From: Globisporangium splendens
Taxonomy: Eukaryota; Oomycota; Peronosporomycetes; Pythiales; Pythiaceae
Direction of reading: 5' to 3'
DNA: 64,000 bases
Assembly (NCBI GenBank): GCA_006386115.1
Contig: VFIW01000016.1
Span: forward strand, 248,001 to 312,000
The translations under genes and the position numbers were made by a program. Positions 11,801 through 21,179 of this stretch are shown here, piece by piece. Under the pieces are notes generated by a model, which saw only the letters and a list, made by a program, of their open reading frames with translations, had not been told where the DNA came from and did not search any database. How positions within the stretch are numbered: position 1 is the first letter of the stretch; each line of letters opens with the position of its first letter.

Positions 11801-12723
11801 TGGTAAGGCGCGTACCATTCGTTTGCCTGCACAAAGTCTGGCACTAACTGGCCGAATGCTTCCGTAACAGAGTCGTTGAAGGACGATTTGCCGGAATGTA
11901 ACGTGCTGAGGACGATTATATGGATCATGAGGCAGTTTAGCCGCAGCCTTGGGATCCAGTTGGAATGGCGCAGATGCCTCAGTGTCGTCGTGTTTAACCA
12001 CGATCGGAATCGAATCATCCTTGTTGCTGAAGGCGCCGTCGAAGTTGCCCTTGAAGGGATGAAGCAGTTCTCTCTCGACGTGAAGCTTTTAGAAGCAAGC
12101 TGCGTGCTCATGACCAATCTCTCCCATAATTGTGGTCCGGGCACCTTTCTGTTTACATGCCGATTTCTCCATTCTCTCCCCCTAATCTTTTCAATTCGGC
12201 TGTCATGCTGCTATTATAGAAAGCAATCGAAAGCGGATCTTGGATGCAGGAGGAGTTGACGTCGTTCTCCAGACAATGTAGACCTTTCCACAGCACTTCT
12301 CTATTCAAAAGAAAAGCTGCTGGTCTCTCCTCACGCTTGCAGGATCTGGTAAGTAGTCTAGTGTCCTATTTTGTTTCTTGCTTTCGTCTCATACTCATTT
12401 CTAGCCTTTTGGTGTTACCATCACTAGACTACATGCGTGAAAGGATCGTTGAGCGCGGCGGCCTTGGTGCAATCATCGCAGGGATGTTGAATTGCCCGTC
12501 AGATGCACAGGTTCAGTACTACGGCTCTTGGGCGCTGCTGAACTTGGTATCCGGAGCACCTTGCCTTCAGAGGTTCGCGCGGCAGGAAGGAGTTGTCGAA
12601 GTAGTAGAAGCTGCTCTTGCGTGCTTTCCTGATCATCCAGGCGTCCAAGAGAAAGCACGTCAAGTCCTGCAGCTTGTATCCTGTCAGGAAGGCGGCATGA
12701 AAACCCAAAGTCGCATCGGGTGA
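8894..12723 (+). pseudogene. Decayed kinase / coiled-coil / Cys4 / ARM-repeat gene
   Basis: One ancestral gene can be followed across 3.8 kb. It begins with an N-terminal region (8894-9410). A kinase-like domain follows, with an intron of about 9411-9503 inside HPNMVQVLG, then SLIASQILQALHFLHSLG and DLYAFGMLSLEM. The VAIK Lys, HRD and DFG motifs are not recognisable (SSLSSRKVML, KLRRFG). Then come a long coiled coil (10452-11357), a Cys4 zinc-finger-like segment (CLTPNC...YCKEC near 11455-11520) and ARM-type repeats (11700-12129 and 12220-12723). Lesions: apparent extra T in TTTT near 9093 and near 9313, a lost base near 9366, and in-frame stops at 10431 (TAA), 11355 (TGA), 11397 (TGA) and 12279 (TAG). 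Known oomycete TKL-type kinases with ARM repeats are the likely source. Some frameshifts could be homopolymer sequencing errors, but the four stops are harder to dismiss. Confidence 0.72.
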
Positions 12724-13210
12724 TCATTCAAATGCGCACGCTTGATCGAGTGAAAATCTCAGACCTCTACAAAAAATAGCAACAGCAACCCTGAGACGAG
12801 CTACACAAATTGGTCAACACCTCATCGCTCTGTGGTGCAGAGGCTACGTCGGATTTGCATCACGATCGTGCCTGAGGCTGTCTCCGATCAGTTTCACCAC
12901 TCTCCATGCGCGTTTCGAGTAGCCGAGAAGGTGCTACAGTACTACTACTGAACGACTAGGATGCTGCGATAAGCTAGCGCTCCCAGATACGGAGACCCAC
13001 CGCACTGCTGTGTCTGTAATGCTCCGAATAGTGTACTAGACGCCGTTCTTCTTCCCGCCACCTCTCTTGCAGTGCCTACTCTCACAGCACCGCATACATC
13101 CAGCAAACGCGGCGCCGGCGGGTCCAAGTGTTTAGCCCCTCGGTGACGGCGATTAATGTCAAAGTGAAGCAAGTTTCACTCGAGTACACGTTCGTTCATC
13201 TGACTACTAT

Positions 13211-13317
13211 CAGAAATGTTGAGCCGCATCTTTAGCTATCGCAGGTGATTAAGGTCAGGTGATAACGTTGATCGTAATCACCGGAGATAGCGAAAGATTG
13301 CAGCTCAGTTTTGAACA
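13211..13317. repeat. Foldback (hairpin) element, copy 1
   Basis: An imperfect inverted repeat: 13230-13251 pairs with 13275-13296 (19 of 22 bases) around a 23-base loop, and the similarity extends outward to about 13211 and 13317. Identical copies follow the palindromes at 20073-20179 (reversed) and 27189-27295. A diverged relative starts at 29350. It looks like a MITE or foldback element; no coding capacity is seen. Confidence 0.6.
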
Positions 13318-14164
13318 ACCTGCTACGGGTACTGCACAGACAGATAGTCAATGCACTGACTGCCAGATATCACAACTCGTCCATCTATTGTGTCACAGTG
13401 CTGCTGCTTTGTCCATTTTCGTCCACCACATGCACCACTGTCGATGTCCACTGAGCCAGTTCATGCACATAAAAAGACTTGTGTGCCTCAGAGGCGAACA
13501 GCGAAAAATCAAGTCAGGAATTTCGATCGCGTACTTTTAGAAATAGGCTCAGCTTTGCGATTACTCTGCCTACTACTTGTGTTGTAAATCTGGATTGTTA
13601 GGCTTTTGAAAGTGAGGCAGCTTTCTACTGTTGTTTTTACAGCAACCAAAGAGCCGACCAATACCGAAGTATGCTTCAACAACAGACTGTGAATGCTACC
13701 TTTTTCGGCTAGTTCTACAAAGAGAGACCACGGAAATGCGCAATTCGCTCACAATGATCCGTCCACCATAGCAATTGAGTTCCAACCAACACATACAGGA
13801 CATCGTCAAGAGTGCTAGGGCGTTGAGAGACGCGCAGTTGTACACTTCACCGATAGGATTAGCATACTCACACCAGAACGCACCAGCGGCCGGAGGCAAC
13901 TGCATTGACACACCACTACCACTACTGTGAAAGCATCTAACGTAAACGAGTCAACGCTTCAAAGTCGATAGAGACTTTGCGTGGAATTACAAGTAGGCTT
14001 GTAGACAGCCAGCATTAAGGGAAATGAGAAGCAGGTTGTGATTACTTTGTTCTTGTTATGTGGGTTTTCTATGCAGCAGCTCTCGTGGACACGGCTACGC
14101 ATTATTCATGCAGATGCTTTTGTGATGATATGCATACGAAAACAATCTGTGGTTCGCACTCCCC

Positions 14165-16024
14165 TTATGGAGACTCGATCGGCGTGTACGCGCCGAACAG
14201 ATCGTCACCGAGCCAGTCGGCAGTCGTGTTCGTGTACAGTGCAGCGCCCTCGACGTAGTTGGCAGCGTCGCTCGCGTCACCCGTGCCAATGTACTTTGCG
14301 ACCACAGGGTACGGGTACACTGGACGTGTGCGCGAGACAGAAGCCGCAGATCCAGACGATGAAGTGGAAGCTTGCGGCTGAAGCGCTCGGGCTCGCGTTG
14401 CGCTGCCGCTGCCCGATTCCGCCCACTGACCAAACCCATCCGCCGACGAGCTAGCTGCCACATCCTTGGTCACAATGGCGTTCGGTGCCGAGCCAGTCTC
14501 CACCCACTTGAGCATCGGCGTTACGAAGTCAAACGCCGACATTCCTTCGCCACCGCTACAGTGGTACACACCAGGCAGCAGGTACATCCGCTCGAACTCG
14601 TCCACGGCGGCTTGGCCCATTTGATCAACCAGACCTTCGTGGAGTCGAATAGTCGTGCGAGGCGAGATGTGCGGGTCAGCCCATCCGTGGTACAAGATGA
14701 GTTTGCCTCCAGCTTCTTTGAACGGAGCGAGGTCCGGGCTGACGGCATCGAACAGAGGGTGGCGTGGACGAAGCTTCTCGAGCGTAGCGTCTTCGAACTT
14801 GAGATCGGCGAGCGTGAAGTTCTCGTGCGGACCGTCGTCAAAGACGAGGTACCGCAGGGCCGCGAGAGCGACAGTCTCGCTAAACACTGACGCGCTCTTC
14901 GAAGCAGCCACGCAGACTCCCGACCACGCGAGCTCCGATCCGTATTGCTGTTCGCCGACCGTGAGCTGTCCGCCGCTGACAGGATCCGCAGGGCCCTTGT
15001 AGAACTTGGTGACGGTCTCGACTTCGGCCGAGGTGAGGCACGCCGACGTGTCGGTCGCGTCGCTGGCGCACTCGATCGTCTTCGGGTCAAAGTTGCAGAG
15101 ACGAGGATCCGAGAGCAGACCGTCTTTGAGACCATCCAAGGCATCACACGCCGCCACGACAGCGTCATGCAAGATGGACAAGCGAGACGAGATCAAGATA
15201 CCGTTGCCGTCTGCGTCCTTGTTGCTCGCAGCCAACCAACCGTGGTGCAGCGAGTTCTGGATCTGGAAGAGCATGGCTGGTGCACCCGCGATGATACCGT
15301 TGAAGTCTTCAGGGTACCGCAGCGCTTCCATCACGGCTTCACGACCGCCATCGGAGCAGCCGTTGAAGTACGAGTACTTTTGTTTCTGTCCGTAGTATTG
15401 CAAGATGAGCTTCTTGGACACAAGTGCCGTGAGGTGGACGGCACGGTACGCGAAGGCGATGACACGGTCTTCGTCCATACCGAAGGTGCCGTCCGATCCA
15501 CCAGCCATGTCACTACCCGCCATGGCGAAGTTGCCGTTCGACACCTCTTCGGATCCGTCTGCGGCTCCGACGCTGAGCTGGATCGAACCACAAAGTCCGC
15601 CACAGCCGATTTGCATGTAGCGCTGCGTCCACGTGGACACAGGGAGCATGACCTGGAAGCCAATCTTAGTTGGGAGAGTGCCTTCAATTTGACAGTACTT
15701 GATGCCGCTGCTGGTGACCTCGGCGGCCGACGTGACGTTGCTGCCGCTGCCGCCAATGTCCGTGAGGTCGGTGGTGAGCAAGTCGGTGCAGTTGATCACA
15801 GGTAGGACGACAGCGAGCGAAGTGGTACCGGAGCTCGAGGCTTCCGCGTCGACATCTCCAGTTGAAGACGACGGTGTGGTAGTAGTGGCTGCCGTAGAGG
15901 TAGACGTTCCGGCAGTAGACGAGGTGGTTGGAGGGTAGCTTCCGGCGCAGTTGGTGGAGGCGGCTTCGACCGCAGCAGCGAGCGCTGCGAGCGAGACCAC
16001 GAGGAGTGTTCTGAATACCTTCAT
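14165..16024 (-). CDS. Secreted tannase/feruloyl esterase family protein A1
   Basis: 619 residues from a signal peptide (MKVFRTLLVVSLAALAAAVEA). A Thr/Ser-rich spacer is followed by the alpha/beta-hydrolase domain. The family's CS-D-HC triad is visible: GCSDGGREAVMEAL (nucleophile Ser), WADPHIS (Asp) and VYHCSGGEG (His next to its Cys). The family cleaves ester bonds of gallate or ferulate in plant polymers, so an extracellular role in degrading plant-derived esters is likely. The tail is Ser-rich. No introns. The protein is identical to A2, and the genes are head to head around a 363-bp unique spacer with mirror-image promoters, so both should be expressed alike. Confidence 0.88.
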   Translation of the reverse strand: MKVFRTLLVVSLAALAAAVEAASTNCAGSYPPTTSSTAGTSTSTAATTTTPSSSTGDVDAEASSSGTTSLAVVLPVINCTDLLTTDLTDIGGSGSNVTSAAEVTSSGIKYCQIEGTLPTKIGFQVMLPVSTWTQRYMQIGCGGLCGSIQLSVGAADGSEEVSNGNFAMAGSDMAGGSDGTFGMDEDRVIAFAYRAVHLTALVSKKLILQYYGQKQKYSYFNGCSDGGREAVMEALRYPEDFNGIIAGAPAMLFQIQNSLHHGWLAASNKDADGNGILISSRLSILHDAVVAACDALDGLKDGLLSDPRLCNFDPKTIECASDATDTSACLTSAEVETVTKFYKGPADPVSGGQLTVGEQQYGSELAWSGVCVAASKSASVFSETVALAALRYLVFDDGPHENFTLADLKFEDATLEKLRPRHPLFDAVSPDLAPFKEAGGKLILYHGWADPHISPRTTIRLHEGLVDQMGQAAVDEFERMYLLPGVYHCSGGEGMSAFDFVTPMLKWVETGSAPNAIVTKDVAASSSADGFGQWAESGSGSATRARALQPQASTSSSGSAASVSRTRPVYPYPVVAKYIGTGDASDAANYVEGAALYTNTTADWLGDDLFGAYTPIESP

Positions 16025-16069
16025 TGTTTGGCTTGAGCCCGTCGCTGTACAGCAGTAGTGGAGGAACTA

Positions 16070-16086
16070 GGCAAATTGGAGAATGA
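16070..16086 (-). promoter_or_regulatory. Oomycete Inr+FPR core promoter of A1
   Basis: TCATTCTCCAATTTGCC on the minus strand, 46 bases before the start codon. It fits the oomycete initiator (YCAYTYY) followed by the flanking promoter region (CAATTTG-type). Copies precede every tannase gene here. Confidence 0.75.
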
Positions 16087-16513
16087 GGGAAGGCAACACA
16101 CGAGTCACAGACAATGACAAGAGTCACAATCGTTGCCGCTGGAGAGGGTGTCGCACGGTGTCACTCGTGGGCAATGGACGAAACCGTTTCGGTCTGTTGG
16201 ATTGCACTGGCAGACGGTGGACTCGGTTCTTTGCGAATACCTTGGTGCCTTCAGGATCCGTCCACACTGGCTCGACGCGTACGATAGTTGCTGTACGTTG
16301 CCAATCATCGTGACCAGATCTCCGATACAGAGAGCGGTTTTCTACTGTTGTGTTGGTTGGACGCCAAGTCCAACGGATCGATCGGACGGCATTATTGCTT
16401 GCGAGCTGCTGCTGTGACGAACGCACGTGATTGGCCAGGACGGCGTGATTGTGGCCACTTCAACGTGGATGTGATTGTGCAAAGAAAAGCCAGGGATGTT
16501 GAGGCGTAGTGCA

Positions 16514-16876
16514 AAGAAAAGCCAGTTGAGATGTCAAGACTGATACCATAAGTAAGAGAAATGAATGTCTTAAGACGCACTCTGCTTCACCGCGAACTGC
16601 TTTTTTCTGACGTCAGTGCTGTGCTTGGTTGATCTGCATGACACTCTGGATCTGCTGGCAATCCGTTTACGTTTCTTCAAATCTGCAGTTTTGTGAGAAG
16701 GGCACAGACCATCACACGACCTCACACAGCGAGGTTATACGCAGGATGCTGCGTCCGAAAATTGATTATTCTGACGTGACACAGGCGGTCATAGTAGAGA
16801 CGAGAAGATTGACACCTCGTGGACTTCCCTTCTGACAATAGGGAAGTCATCCTTGATTCTACCACTCACTCTTCTC
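16514..16876. other. Spacer at the centre of palindrome 1
   Basis: 363 bp of unique DNA between the arms, with no gene. A short perfect hairpin (GACTTCCC...GGGAAGTC) lies near 16823-16849. TGCAAAGAAAAGCCAG at the left edge repeats a sequence 33 bases further inside the arm. Confidence 0.6.
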
Positions 16877-17303
16877 TGCACTACGCCTCAACATCCCTGG
16901 CTTTTCTTTGCACAATCACATCCACGTTGAAGTGGCCACAATCACGCCGTCCTGGCCAATCACGTGCGTTCGTCACAGCAGCAGCTCGCAAGCAATAATG
17001 CCGTCCGATCGATCCGTTGGACTTGGCGTCCAACCAACACAACAGTAGAAAACCGCTCTCTGTATCGGAGATCTGGTCACGATGATTGGCAACGTACAGC
17101 AACTATCGTACGCGTCGAGCCAGTGTGGACGGATCCTGAAGGCACCAAGGTATTCGCAAAGAACCGAGTCCACCGTCTGCCAGTGCAATCCAACAGACCG
17201 AAACGGTTTCGTCCATTGCCCACGAGTGACACCGTGCGACACCCTCTCCAGCGGCAACGATTGTGACTCTTGTCATTGTCTGTGACTCGTGTGTTGCCTT
17301 CCC

Positions 17304-17320
17304 TCATTCTCCAATTTGCC
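17304..17320 (+). promoter_or_regulatory. Oomycete Inr+FPR core promoter of A2
   Basis: TCATTCTCCAATTTGCC, the mirror of the A1 element, 45 bases before the ATG at 17366. A CCAAT-type motif (GGCCAATC near 16954-16961) lies upstream and is also mirrored. Confidence 0.75.
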
Positions 17321-17365
17321 TAGTTCCTCCACTACTGCTGTACAGCGACGGGCTCAAGCCAAACA

Positions 17366-19225
17366 ATGAAGGTATTCAGAACACTCCTCGTGGTCTCGCT
17401 CGCAGCGCTCGCTGCTGCGGTCGAAGCCGCCTCCACCAACTGCGCCGGAAGCTACCCTCCAACCACCTCGTCTACTGCCGGAACGTCTACCTCTACGGCA
17501 GCCACTACTACCACACCGTCGTCTTCAACTGGAGATGTCGACGCGGAAGCCTCGAGCTCCGGTACCACTTCGCTCGCTGTCGTCCTACCTGTGATCAACT
17601 GCACCGACTTGCTCACCACCGACCTCACGGACATTGGCGGCAGCGGCAGCAACGTCACGTCGGCCGCCGAGGTCACCAGCAGCGGCATCAAGTACTGTCA
17701 AATTGAAGGCACTCTCCCAACTAAGATTGGCTTCCAGGTCATGCTCCCTGTGTCCACGTGGACGCAGCGCTACATGCAAATCGGCTGTGGCGGACTTTGT
17801 GGTTCGATCCAGCTCAGCGTCGGAGCCGCAGACGGATCCGAAGAGGTGTCGAACGGCAACTTCGCCATGGCGGGTAGTGACATGGCTGGTGGATCGGACG
17901 GCACCTTCGGTATGGACGAAGACCGTGTCATCGCCTTCGCGTACCGTGCCGTCCACCTCACGGCACTTGTGTCCAAGAAGCTCATCTTGCAATACTACGG
18001 ACAGAAACAAAAGTACTCGTACTTCAACGGCTGCTCCGATGGCGGTCGTGAAGCCGTGATGGAAGCGCTGCGGTACCCTGAAGACTTCAACGGTATCATC
18101 GCGGGTGCACCAGCCATGCTCTTCCAGATCCAGAACTCGCTGCACCACGGTTGGTTGGCTGCGAGCAACAAGGACGCAGACGGCAACGGTATCTTGATCT
18201 CGTCTCGCTTGTCCATCTTGCATGACGCTGTCGTGGCGGCGTGTGATGCCTTGGATGGTCTCAAAGACGGTCTGCTCTCGGATCCTCGTCTCTGCAACTT
18301 TGACCCGAAGACGATCGAGTGCGCCAGCGACGCGACCGACACGTCGGCGTGCCTCACCTCGGCCGAAGTCGAGACCGTCACCAAGTTCTACAAGGGCCCT
18401 GCGGATCCTGTCAGCGGCGGACAGCTCACGGTCGGCGAACAGCAATACGGATCGGAGCTCGCGTGGTCGGGAGTCTGCGTGGCTGCTTCGAAGAGCGCGT
18501 CAGTGTTTAGCGAGACTGTCGCTCTCGCGGCCCTGCGGTACCTCGTCTTTGACGACGGTCCGCACGAGAACTTCACGCTCGCCGATCTCAAGTTCGAAGA
18601 CGCTACGCTCGAGAAGCTTCGTCCACGCCACCCTCTGTTCGATGCCGTCAGCCCGGACCTCGCTCCGTTCAAAGAAGCTGGAGGCAAACTCATCTTGTAC
18701 CACGGATGGGCTGACCCGCACATCTCGCCTCGCACGACTATTCGACTCCACGAAGGTCTGGTTGATCAAATGGGCCAAGCCGCCGTGGACGAGTTCGAGC
18801 GGATGTACCTGCTGCCTGGTGTGTACCACTGTAGCGGTGGCGAAGGAATGTCGGCGTTTGACTTCGTAACGCCGATGCTCAAGTGGGTGGAGACTGGCTC
18901 GGCACCGAACGCCATTGTGACCAAGGATGTGGCAGCTAGCTCGTCGGCGGATGGGTTTGGTCAGTGGGCGGAATCGGGCAGCGGCAGCGCAACGCGAGCC
19001 CGAGCGCTTCAGCCGCAAGCTTCCACTTCATCGTCTGGATCTGCGGCTTCTGTCTCGCGCACACGTCCAGTGTACCCGTACCCTGTGGTCGCAAAGTACA
19101 TTGGCACGGGTGACGCGAGCGACGCTGCCAACTACGTCGAGGGCGCTGCACTGTACACGAACACGACTGCCGACTGGCTCGGTGACGATCTGTTCGGCGC
19201 GTACACACCGATCGAGTCTCCATAA
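17366..19225 (+). CDS. Secreted tannase/feruloyl esterase family protein A2
   Basis: 619 residues, identical in protein to A1 (one synonymous base differs near the stop codon). It has the same signal peptide, the same GCSDGGR nucleophile motif, the same WADPH acid and the same VYHC histidine. It lies divergently from A1 with an identical ~490-bp upstream region, so the pair is a recent inverted duplication or is kept alike by gene conversion. Its 3' flank continues into the shared foldback element and then toward gene B1, with which it converges. Confidence 0.88.
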   Translation: MKVFRTLLVVSLAALAAAVEAASTNCAGSYPPTTSSTAGTSTSTAATTTTPSSSTGDVDAEASSSGTTSLAVVLPVINCTDLLTTDLTDIGGSGSNVTSAAEVTSSGIKYCQIEGTLPTKIGFQVMLPVSTWTQRYMQIGCGGLCGSIQLSVGAADGSEEVSNGNFAMAGSDMAGGSDGTFGMDEDRVIAFAYRAVHLTALVSKKLILQYYGQKQKYSYFNGCSDGGREAVMEALRYPEDFNGIIAGAPAMLFQIQNSLHHGWLAASNKDADGNGILISSRLSILHDAVVAACDALDGLKDGLLSDPRLCNFDPKTIECASDATDTSACLTSAEVETVTKFYKGPADPVSGGQLTVGEQQYGSELAWSGVCVAASKSASVFSETVALAALRYLVFDDGPHENFTLADLKFEDATLEKLRPRHPLFDAVSPDLAPFKEAGGKLILYHGWADPHISPRTTIRLHEGLVDQMGQAAVDEFERMYLLPGVYHCSGGEGMSAFDFVTPMLKWVETGSAPNAIVTKDVAASSSADGFGQWAESGSGSATRARALQPQASTSSSGSAASVSRTRPVYPYPVVAKYIGTGDASDAANYVEGAALYTNTTADWLGDDLFGAYTPIESP

Positions 19226-21179
19226 GGGGAGTGCGAACCACAGATTGTTTTCGTATGCATATCATCACAAAAGCATCTGCATGAATAATGCGTAGCCGTG
19301 TCCACGAGAGCTGCTGCATAGAAAACCCACATAACAAGAACAAAGTAATCACAACCTGCTTCTCATGTCCCTTAATGCTGGCTGTCTACAAGCCTACTTG
19401 TAATTCCACGCAAAGTCTCTATCGACTTTGAAGCGTTGACTCGTTTACGTTAGATGCTTTCACAGTAGTGGTAGTGGTGTGTCAATGCAGTTGCCTCCGG
19501 CCGCTGGTGCGTTCTGGTGTGAGTATGCTAATCCTATCGGTGAAGTGTACAACTGCGCGTCTCTCAACGCCCTAGCACTCTTGACGATGTCCTGTATGTG
19601 TTGGTTGGAACTCAATTGCTATGGTGGACGGATCATTGTGAGCGAATTGCGCATTTCCGTGGTCTCTCTTTGTAGAACTAACCGAAAAAGGTAGCATTCA
19701 CAGTCTGTTGTTGAAGCATACTTCGGTATTGGTCGGCTCTTTGGTTGCTGTAAAAACAACAGTAGAAAGCTGCCTCACTTTCAAAAGCCTAACAATCCAG
19801 ATTTACAACACAAGTAGTAGGCAGAGTAATCGCAAAGCTGAGCCTATTTCTAAAAGTACGCGATCGAAATTCCTGACTTGATTTTTCGCTGTTCGCCTCT
19901 GAGGCACACAAGTCTTTTTATGTGCATGAACTGGCTCAGTGGACATCGACAGTGGTGCATGTGGTGGACGAAAATGGACAAAGCAGCAGCACTGTGACAC
20001 AATAGATGGACGAGTTGTGATATCTGGCAGTCAGTGCATTGACTATCTGTCTGTGCAGTACCCGTAGCAGGTTGTTCAAAACTGAGCTGCAATCTTTCGC
20101 TATCTCCGGTGATTACGATCAACGTTATCACCTGACCTTAATCACCTGCGATAGCTAAAGATGCGGCTCAACATTTCTGATAGTAGTCAGATGAACGAAC
20201 GTGTACTCGAGTGAAACTTGCTTCACTTTGACATTAATCGCCGTCACCGAGGGGCTAAACACTTGGACCCGCCGGCGCCGCGTTTGCTGGATGTATGCGG
20301 TGCTGTGAGAGTAGGCACTGCAAGAGAGGTGGCGGGAAGAAGAACGGCGTCTAGTACACTATTCGGAGCATTACAGACACAGCAGTGCGGTGGGTCTCCG
20401 TATCTGGGAGCGCTAGCTTATCGCAGCATCCTAGTCGTTCAGTAGTAGTACTGTAGCACCTTCTCGGCTACTCGAAACGCGCATGGAGAGTGGCGAAACT
20501 GATCGGAGACAGCCTCAGGCACGATCGTGATGCAAATCCGACGTAGCCTCTGCACCACAGAGCGGTGCAGGAGAGGTCATCTCGTTGTGAACTACCCGAC
20601 CCCACTCCTTCGATTTGCTGAGCCTATCGGATGAGTTTGACACTTAGTATATGTCCTATCTGGAGCGTTTATTCTAGAATCGTGGGACTGAAATCATACT
20701 GCCTTCGTTTGGTGCTTTTGAGAGCTAGGCAAATCATGTAGAGCGGAAATGTTTAGCAGTTGATAGAAAACAATGAGATCATATCCTGTTGCTGGTATTT
20801 GCAAGGGAGGTACATCTCTAATAAAAACAATTCAGTTTGGCACTTAATTACAGGCCACACATGCTCACTCTTCTGTCCTACAGACAAACGGTTTTAGACG
20901 AGCTCCTACACATTACAAGACTCAAGTAACTTGAAAACGTCGACAGCGAGGGCGACATTTCAGATCTGTATGGATAGAGGACGGAGCGAATGTGCTCCAT
21001 CGGCTTGTTTTGACACAAAGAGCGTCAAAACAGTACGAAATAGTCCAAAGCGAAATGAACTGGATTACAGAAAAAGAAAATACAAGCACGATGTTTTCGT
21101 TGCCGGTTTCGTTCATGCAGTCGTCCTCTTCAGCACGGCAAATCTGTTCACAAGGAGTACACGAGGTCACTGTCTCTGC
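19226..21179. other. Convergent intergenic region between A2 and B1
   Basis: 19226-20564 mirrors 12826-14164, including the foldback element at 20073-20179. 20565-21179 is present only here and in mirror at 26189-26803. A short perfect inverted repeat GTTTTGAC...GTCAAAAC (21007-21031) lies past the end of B1. No gene is seen. Confidence 0.5.

Larger units (their letters stand above)
12826..16513 (+). repeat. Palindrome 1, left arm (3688 bp)
   Basis: Reading this arm against its partner, position x pairs with 33390 minus x. The arm runs from CGCTCTGTGG at 12826 to GTAGTGCA at 16513 and contains the foldback element, gene A1 and its whole upstream region. I saw only four mismatches to the other arm, at 12896, 13709, 14023 and 14183. 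The stretch 12724-14164 is otherwise without a gene. Confidence 0.95.
16877..20564 (-). repeat. Palindrome 1, right arm (3688 bp)
   Basis: This is the reverse complement of 12826-16513, about 99.9 percent identical. It carries gene A2. Its outer part, 18019-20564, is also part of the left arm of palindrome 2. Confidence 0.95.
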
